A stretch of 9,371 nucleotides of DNA from Candidatus Jorgensenbacteria bacterium GWA1_54_12 (GTDB lineage Bacteria > Patescibacteriota > Minisyncoccia > UBA6257 > GWB1-50-10), in NCBI GenBank assembly GCA_001779505.1, contig MFKH01000013.1, positions 1,132-10,502 of the forward strand. Direction: 5' to 3'. A program made the translations under genes and the position numbers. Positions 5,701 to 9,371 of the stretch are shown piece after piece (position 1 is the first letter of the stretch; each line of letters begins with the position of its first letter). Under the pieces are notes generated by a model that saw only the letters and a program-made list of their open reading frames with translations, was not told the origin of the DNA and made no database searches.

Positions 5701-6435
5701 GTGCCGCAGAATGCGGCGCGGCTTGACCGATTTCCCCTCCCACGTGCACATCCACGGCTCGTCCGGATGATTCACCAGTTTCTCCATAAAAGCGTCGGTC
5801 ATCTTGACCGAGATGTTGAAATTCGCAATCGTGCCCTCAACCTCTTTCGCCCGCACAAAGTCCAGTACGTCGGGGTGGTCAACGCTCATCATTGCCATAT
5901 TCGCGCCGTGGCGGCCCTGCTGCTTAATCGTGCCGAAGGCGCCGTTGTAAACCTCAAGGAACGACACGGGGCCCGACGCCTCTCCTTCCGAGCGAACAAC
6001 GGGGAACATTGCCGGGCGCATCTCATCAAGCGCAAATCCCAAGCCGCACCCCGCCTGTTGGAGGAGCGCCGCTTCTTTCAGGGTCTCAAAAATGCCCTCC
6101 ATGGAATCATGGATGGGCAAAACAACGCAGTTTGCGACGAGGGGCGTCCGCGCCCCGCCATTCGTCAGGGTTCTCCCTGCGGGCATAAACTCGCGCCGCA
6201 CCATAACGGCATAGAAATCGTCCTCTATTTTCTTCACAAAATCGCTGTCGCGGCCGTAATCCTGCTCCACAAGAGCCAAGGCGTGCGCCGTGCGACGGAA
6301 CATATCTGCCACCGTTTCCAAACTCCCGTCTTCCCGCTTATGAAAATAGCGCTTCCGCATGACCCGAAGCGCGTTATCGGAGAATGAACCGTTCAGCTCT
6401 GCGTCCGTCGGGACGGGGTAGGTTGTGTTCGTCAT
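2725..6435 (-). CDS. nrdJ: Adenosylcobalamin-dependent (class II) ribonucleotide reductase with intein
   Basis: The precursor has 1236 residues, or 823 after removal of the intein (residues 303-715). Class II reductases convert ribonucleotides to deoxyribonucleotides using a cobalamin-derived thiyl radical. Visible motifs are ANCVVLP with redox Cys103, QQAGCGLGF (126-134), GRHGANM, FIDEVNRTNPLPGFGDILTSNP (281-302), then after the intein CGEQF with the thiyl-radical Cys716, redox partner Cys727 in DNCNLGSLNL, RRIGLGIMGFADMLYEL, the substrate loop APTGTIS (857-863) and VYRDGSR. A TSCPD domain covers about 1045-1120, and a C-terminal zinc ribbon holds CPDC (1211-1214) and CPSC (1227-1230) with a last cysteine at 1235. 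The ATG at 6435 is chosen because the longer frame to 6597 would overlap ftsZ and shows no family similarity. There is no Shine-Dalgarno. The ribonucleotide level used (di- or triphosphate) cannot be told. Confidence 0.95.
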   Translation of the reverse strand: MTNTTYPVPTDAELNGSFSDNALRVMRKRYFHKREDGSLETVADMFRRTAHALALVEQDYGRDSDFVKKIEDDFYAVMVRREFMPAGRTLTNGGARTPLVANCVVLPIHDSMEGIFETLKEAALLQQAGCGLGFALDEMRPAMFPVVRSEGEASGPVSFLEVYNGAFGTIKQQGRHGANMAMMSVDHPDVLDFVRAKEVEGTIANFNISVKMTDAFMEKLVNHPDEPWMCTWEGKSVKPRRILRHPNRTVHGVEEVDITVGKLFDEIVEYAWHNGEPGIVFIDEVNRTNPLPGFGDILTSNPCVSGETLVATKKGLVPIKELARDYGGGGVDVLTDARVPDVVTSLAENGSVRTAVKTIQGTRGGLARAARVWQTGVKPVYRLRTQSGYELVATADHKIVTTEGKVELSCLTRKHRILLQSAEGPFSTARLLPFLVTNEVTGENGRRYAYNFPREWSKELGQVMGWLVGDGWLRDAGKPYAAGFTFAEGDLRILEYLKPILNGFYGSEMREIKRPNGVYHLTYGSRHFVEFFKALGVRAARSAGKRVPESLFAAPRETVVGFLQGLFSADGTVANDEKKGSRYVRLTAKSPELLRQVQLLLLNLGIKSKLYDRARAPREAFAYQSKGGAMRRYVSDGVLYELQISKSSLPIFLEKVGFLCGKFDEKVQGVERHGFYREVFEERVDTIEYVGERDVYDLSEPLTTSFIANGFVISNCGEQFLHPYDNCNLGSLNLARFVRDGEIDEERLHTVTQIAVRMLDNVIDRFNFPVKRLNEMARGNRRIGLGIMGFADMLYELRVPYDSEEGRATGRKVMHIVQKAAEKMSEGLAAEKGAFPYFAKSVFADGSRRNAALTTVAPTGTISMISDTCSGIEPNFALSFVKQDKDADKYVYLNPYLDAALHELGYDEERIAKVKKEVQEKGSIQHLTDLPQNLRRTFVTAMEISGEDHIRMQSAFQEGVDNSISKTINLPNAATREDVKRSFILAWQLKCKSCTVYRDGSRQVQILNVGTNQNIASIVGAPAPVSDASQPVAPRKRPEVLHGATYKMKTGYGNLYVTVNDDERGKPFEVFATIGKTGGFMQEQSEAICRLIALSLRSGIDADEIVDHLKGIRGPMPAFTARGRVYSLPDAIAQILEMHVANKEEKEDGANVELGKVELGKTEPLELGAGSGETLEGFAERLGVPAGAVSDGRKNGRGNHTIADYGAMPGCPDCGESLRMSEGCVSCPSCGYNRCA
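2953..2982 (-). repeat. Two-copy 15-bp in-frame tandem repeat in nrdJ
   Basis: Two adjacent 15-bp units (2953-2967 and 2968-2982) differ at one base and encode the repeated residues VELGK. They lie in the acidic linker between the TSCPD domain and the C-terminal zinc ribbon, where length changes should be tolerated. This is probably simple slippage. Confidence 0.7.
4291..5529 (-). other. Intein with LAGLIDADG homing endonuclease domain, inside nrdJ
   Basis: The 413-residue in-frame insert begins at Cys1 (codon 5529-5527) and ends at Asn413 (4293-4291). The next extein residue is Cys (4290-4288). Splicing block A is CVSGETLVATKKG (1-13). Block B is GYELVATADHKIVT with Thr92 and His95. The endonuclease motifs are MGWLVGDGW (162-170, Asp168) and LQGLFSADGT (261-270, Asp268), separated by a KRVPESLF segment (243-250). 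Block F/G is VYDLSEPLTTSFIANGFVISN. Both endonuclease aspartates are present, so homing activity may survive. The residue before the terminal Asn is Ser instead of the usual His. Removing the insert restores SNP-CGEQF, the conserved reductase active-site sequence. No break in the frame is seen, so the intein should be splicing-competent. Confidence 0.96.
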
Positions 6436-6443
6436 ACTTTGTG

Positions 6444-6473
6444 ATTGTGGCACTTTGCTTCGCCTTGCCACAA
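6444..6473 (-). promoter_or_regulatory. Weak promoter candidate for nrdJ
   Basis: On the minus strand TTGTGG (6473-6468) and CACAAT (6449-6444) are 18 bp apart. The -10 box ends eight bases before the nrdJ ATG. Matches are only 3 of 6 and 4 of 6, so the call rests mainly on position and on the similar layout at the antitoxin and cupin genes. Both boxes are largely covered by the inverted repeat at 6445-6473. Confidence 0.3.
6445..6473. repeat. Perfect 8-bp inverted repeat upstream of nrdJ
   Basis: TTGTGGCA (6445-6452) and TGCCACAA (6466-6473) are perfect reverse complements with 13 bp between them. The arm-to-arm spacing is 21 bp, two helical turns. The repeat starts ten bases upstream of the nrdJ ATG. 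It could be an operator for a dimeric regulator or an RNA hairpin; it does not match the NrdR-box consensus as I know it. Confidence 0.5.
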
Positions 6474-6476
6474 ACA

Positions 6477-6500
6477 CGGCACGCGTGTCATAGCGTGCCG
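6477..6500 (-). terminator. GC-rich hairpin downstream of ftsZ, possible terminator
   Basis: CGGCACGC (6477-6484) and GCGTGCCG (6493-6500) form a perfect 8-bp stem with an 8-nt loop, 57 nt after the ftsZ stop. On the minus strand the stem is followed by TGTTTG, which is only weakly T-rich. It could end the ybeY-ftsA-ftsZ transcript or be a regulatory site for nrdJ. The remaining bases between here and ftsZ show nothing I can name. Confidence 0.35.
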
Positions 6501-6557
6501 ATGGCGAGAAGGATTTGGTAGTGCTGGCAAGTTGTCCACAGACGGGACTCCTCAAGT

Positions 6558-7811
6558 TTATTTTCTCTTCTTGCGCAGGAAGGCGGGAATTTCCCAATGC
6601 TCGTCGCCGCGCGCGGCGACTTCGTTCTTCACCGTCCTCAGTTTTTTCTCCTTCCCATTCTTCGGTTTTACCTCCACTTCCGCCTCCGGCTCTATAATTT
6701 CAACGGTTTCCGAGAGGTGTTCTTCCTCAGTGCCGTCAATAAAGAGGTGCGGCACGGTCACCGTTTTCCCGCCGGTCAAAAAGTGGTTAAATCCGGCGGC
6801 AATAACCGTTACTTTAAGCTCTTTTTCCTTCAAAGAACGGTCAAAATAGGCGCCGAAGATGATTTGGGCATTCGGGTCAAGGTTCGCGACGATTGATTTC
6901 GCGATGCTGTGCACTTCAGACATCGTGAGGTCCCTCCCGCCAGCAACGCTGAAAAGGACGCTCTTCGCTCCTTCAATGGACGCTTCAAGCAAGGGAGAGT
7001 TCACTGCCGCCTGCACTGCGCGCGCGGCACGGTCTTTGCCCGAGGCGCACCCGATGCCGATAAGGCTCACTCCGCGGTCGCGCAAAATCGCATCCACGTC
7101 GGCGAAATCAACATTAATAATACCGGGAACGTTTATAAGTTCCGCAATGGCACACACGCCGTTTTTGACGACTTCGTCTACAACGGCAAATGCTTTCAAC
7201 ACCGGCATCTCGCGGTCAATAACCGAGAAAACGCGCTCGTTCGGCACGATAACCAAAGCGTCAATGTTGTCCCGCAGGCGCTCAACCGCCTCCTGCGCAA
7301 TAGTCATCCGCCGCGTCCCCTCAAACTGGAACGGTTTCGTGATAACGCCTATCGTGAGCACTCCCTTCTGGCGCGCAATGGAGGCAATAACCGGCGCGGC
7401 GCCGCTCCCCGTGCCGCCTCCAAGCCCCGCGACAACAAATACAATGTCTCCCCCCTCAAGCATCTCGCCGATTTCAGAGCGGTTCTCCTCGGCGGCCTGC
7501 TTGCCGATTTCCGGGTTCATGCCTGCGCCAAGCCCCTTCGTGAGCGCACGGCCAATGTTGATTTTCCGGTGCGCCGACACCTGTTCCAAATCCTGTGCGT
7601 CGGTATTCACCGCAATATATTCCACGCCGCGGATGCGGTAGTGCTCCTTCATCCGCGAGATAATGTTTCCCCCTGCGCCGCCGACGCCAATAACCTTGAT
7701 GTGTGTCACGCCGTCGCGGGCGCGCTTTTCCCGCCGCCGCGCATCGCGCGAAACCGGCTTTGAGCCCTTGCCGGACCTTCGCGACGTTCTCGTTTCGGTT
7801 TTCTTTGCCAT
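6558..7811 (-). CDS. ftsZ: Cell division GTPase FtsZ
   Basis: The 417-residue protein is the tubulin-like GTPase that polymerises into the division ring. The nucleotide-binding glycine loops are GGAGGN (44-49) and GGGTGSG (131-137), the latter being the tubulin signature with Ser in place of the common Thr. The T7 loop NVDFADV (233-239) supplies the aspartates that complete the GTPase site of the next subunit. An acidic linker leads to the C-terminal peptide WEIPAFLRKKRK (406-417), which normally binds FtsA and other membrane tethers. The first 36 residues form an unusually long, strongly basic tail rich in Arg and Lys before the GTPase domain. The gene begins 3 nt after the ftsA stop with no Shine-Dalgarno, so translation is probably coupled to ftsA. 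Confidence 0.98.
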   Translation of the reverse strand: MAKKTETRTSRRSGKGSKPVSRDARRREKRARDGVTHIKVIGVGGAGGNIISRMKEHYRIRGVEYIAVNTDAQDLEQVSAHRKINIGRALTKGLGAGMNPEIGKQAAEENRSEIGEMLEGGDIVFVVAGLGGGTGSGAAPVIASIARQKGVLTIGVITKPFQFEGTRRMTIAQEAVERLRDNIDALVIVPNERVFSVIDREMPVLKAFAVVDEVVKNGVCAIAELINVPGIINVDFADVDAILRDRGVSLIGIGCASGKDRAARAVQAAVNSPLLEASIEGAKSVLFSVAGGRDLTMSEVHSIAKSIVANLDPNAQIIFGAYFDRSLKEKELKVTVIAAGFNHFLTGGKTVTVPHLFIDGTEEEHLSETVEIIEPEAEVEVKPKNGKEKKLRTVKNEVAARGDEHWEIPAFLRKKRK

Positions 7812-7814
7812 TGT

Positions 7815-9050
7815 CTAAGGAGTTAGGTTTTTGAACAAGCGCTTCAGGATGCCGGGAATTTCCGGCATGGGCCGCACGCGCGAGCCACCCCATCGGATGA
7901 GCCCTGCGACAGCCGAGAACTGCGGACTCTCAAGGTAGGTGTGGTGGGACGGGTTCACGGCGTCAAAGGTGCTCACATCGGGCGCCCCGCTCATGACCGG
8001 GAGCTTCAATTTCTCCCGCACGAACTCGCCCAATCCCTGGAGTTCCGCCCCGCCGCCCGAAAGGATAACCCCCGCGGGAAGCTGGACCGTTCTCCCGAAA
8101 GATTGCACCTCATTATGAACCCAGTCCAAAATTTCCTCAACTCTGACCTCAATAATCTCGGCGAGGAACCGGCGCGAGAGCTCAATGCTCTTCCTTTCGG
8201 CGGAGGGGTCGGGGTCAACCTCCGCGAGCTGTATTTTTTCTTTCCGCGAGATGTTGCTTGACGATGCGCATCCGTATTGGAGTTTCAGTTTCTCCGCAAG
8301 GTCAACCGGTATCCGCAAACCGATTGCAACGTCGTTTGTAATGTGGCCGCTCCCCAAGGGAATACTCCCCGTGTGCACCGCCTTGCCTTCTTCATAAATA
8401 ATGAATGAGGTTGTTCCAAACCCGATGTCCAAGAGAAGAACACCCAATTCTTTCTGGCGCTTGGTTAAAATCCCGTCGGAAACGGCAAGCGGGGCGAAGA
8501 TGACGCCCGACACGAGGCCGCCCGCCTTCTGTACCGCATGAATCAGAGAATTCACGTGCGGCGCAAATGCTTCAACAATAAGGCATTCCACTTCAAGCCG
8601 ATTGCCGATCATGCCGACGGGGTCGTGAATGTCCCCCACGCCGTCAACAAAAAATTCAGACACAATGTTGTGAAGCACCGTATAGTTGGGCGGAAGTTTG
8701 ACCATTGTCTGCGCATCGGTCTTCACCCGCTCCACGTCGTCTTCCTGTATTTCCTGGTCGGCGCGCGAAACGGCGACCGAAGCGCGCGACAGGCGCGCAC
8801 GAATGTGCGCGCCTCCCACCGAGAGCACGATGTTTTTCGCCGCCTCGCGCGACACCCGCGCGATATCGGTCACGACTTGCCGCATCGTCGTCAGAAGGTC
8901 GTCGGCGTGAACAACAACGCCCTTCCGCAAACCGCGGGAGGGTGTTGAAAATGCAGACAAAACGCGCAAGCGGCCGTCGCGCCGCCGCTCGGCAACAATG
9001 CATTTTATGGAAGACGAACCGACATCAAGGCCGGCTACAACGTGGGACAT
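7815..9050 (-). CDS. ftsA: Cell division protein FtsA (actin-like membrane tether)
   Basis: The 411-residue protein has the actin-fold ATPase motifs in order: phosphate-1 GLDVGSSSIKC (7-17), phosphate-2 LLLDIGFGTTSF (205-216) and the adenosine motif GVILSGGGAELQGL (327-340). The region around 73-160 (IVLSVGGAHIR onward) is the FtsA-specific 1C/SHS2 domain. The C-terminal end GILKRLFKNLTP (400-411) is a short amphipathic helix that should anchor the protein to the membrane. FtsA tethers FtsZ filaments to the inner face of the membrane and recruits later division proteins. It lies between ybeY and ftsZ, with 3 nt separating it from each, and its length is normal for the family. Confidence 0.97.
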   Translation of the reverse strand: MSHVVAGLDVGSSSIKCIVAERRRDGRLRVLSAFSTPSRGLRKGVVVHADDLLTTMRQVVTDIARVSREAAKNIVLSVGGAHIRARLSRASVAVSRADQEIQEDDVERVKTDAQTMVKLPPNYTVLHNIVSEFFVDGVGDIHDPVGMIGNRLEVECLIVEAFAPHVNSLIHAVQKAGGLVSGVIFAPLAVSDGILTKRQKELGVLLLDIGFGTTSFIIYEEGKAVHTGSIPLGSGHITNDVAIGLRIPVDLAEKLKLQYGCASSSNISRKEKIQLAEVDPDPSAERKSIELSRRFLAEIIEVRVEEILDWVHNEVQSFGRTVQLPAGVILSGGGAELQGLGEFVREKLKLPVMSGAPDVSTFDAVNPSHHTYLESPQFSAVAGLIRWGGSRVRPMPEIPGILKRLFKNLTP

Positions 9051-9053
9051 ACC

Positions 9054-9371
9054 TTAGGACTCTACGGCCTCTTTAAACACTTCGCTCTCAAGCCGCTCCA
9101 TCTCCATAGTATCACTCTCCCCGTCATGTGTGTAGCCCAAAAGATGCAAAAGCCCGTGCACCGCAAGGCGGGCAATGTCTTCCCCCTTCCGGGTAATGGT
9201 TTCGGGCGCGAGCACAATCTCTCCCAGAGCCCTATATCCCTCTTCCGGGGGGAACTGCGTCGTTTCCGGAAAACTCAACACCGTCGTCGGCTCATCCTTG
9301 CCGCGCGTTTCGTTGCTCACGCGCCGCATCTCCTTGTCGGAAACGAGAGCAACGGAAACAAGAGGAAGCGG
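9054..9371 (-). CDS. ybeY: Endoribonuclease YbeY, 5' end outside window
   Basis: YbeY is a zinc-dependent RNase needed for 16S rRNA 3'-end maturation and ribosome quality control. The last 105 residues are visible. The segment VSVALVSDKEMRRVSNETRGKD followed by PTTVLSFP is the typical middle of the family, and the metal site HGLLHLLGYTH carries the three zinc-binding histidines of the HGxLHLxGxDH signature, with Thr in place of the usual Asp. The frame remains open to the right edge. The ATG at 9329 is internal, because the residues before it (PLPLVSVALVSDKE) still fit the family. The gene ends 3 nt before ftsA and probably shares its transcript. Confidence 0.95.
   Translation of the reverse strand, partial: PLPLVSVALVSDKEMRRVSNETRGKDEPTTVLSFPETTQFPPEEGYRALGEIVLAPETITRKGEDIARLAVHGLLHLLGYTHDGESDTMEMERLESEVFKEAVES

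Noticed and set aside
5617..6387. Plus-strand open frame of 256 codons opposite nrdJ
   Set aside because: It mirrors the conserved reductase sequence on the other strand and shows no domain of its own.
6436..6597. Extended nrdJ start at 6597
   Set aside because: It would overlap the end of ftsZ and cover both inverted repeats; the 54 added residues show no reductase similarity.
6909..7763. Long plus-strand open frame of 284 codons opposite ftsZ
   Set aside because: It is antisense to a clear ftsZ gene, has a His/Arg/Asn-rich composition typical of a shadow frame, and shows no recognisable domain.
1..9371. CRISPR array, insertion sequence or rRNA gene
   Set aside because: No regularly spaced repeats, no transposase frame with terminal repeats and no rRNA-like sequence were seen.

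Overview
The window looks like chromosomal DNA of a Patescibacteria/CPR (Parcubacteria-type) bacterium. The reasons are a serine-recombinase tail, a ribbon-helix-helix/RelE pair, a small cupin and an intein-bearing class II ribonucleotide reductase that all resemble Parcubacteria proteins, very tight gene packing, and few Shine-Dalgarno sites. This placement is recalled from family knowledge, not computed. TAA, TAG and TGA all act as stops, so there is no sign of UGA recoding.

Left part (1-988, accessory): the C-terminal end of a large serine recombinase enters from the left. Its last 13 codons are read from the antisense strand of a tRNA-Asn(GTT) gene, which marks the probable junction of an element integrated at that tRNA. 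A promoter for the tRNA sits back to back with a promoter for a type II toxin-antitoxin pair (ribbon-helix-helix antitoxin, RelE-family toxin). The antitoxin promoter carries a tandem palindrome that looks like its own operator and places the predicted transcript start on the antitoxin ATG.

Middle part (978-2714): a minus-strand pair, a small cupin protein followed by a glycerate 2-kinase-like protein (overlapping genes, good Shine-Dalgarno for the second). The cupin gene starts beside a plus-strand tRNA-Lys(TTT), and the two predicted promoters overlap at their -10 boxes.

Right part (2725-9371, minus strand): ybeY (5' end outside the window), ftsA and ftsZ form a tight operon with 3-nt gaps. 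After 122 bp containing two perfect 8-bp inverted repeats comes nrdJ, an adenosylcobalamin-dependent ribonucleotide reductase. nrdJ is interrupted by a 413-residue intein with a LAGLIDADG endonuclease domain, placed directly before the catalytic thiyl-radical cysteine. Protein splicing is therefore needed before the enzyme can make deoxyribonucleotides. The core genes cover ribosome maturation, cell division and DNA precursor supply. I see no convincing unknown multi-gene system; the most notable items are the recombinase/tRNA fusion, the intein position and the compact, possibly leaderless promoters.
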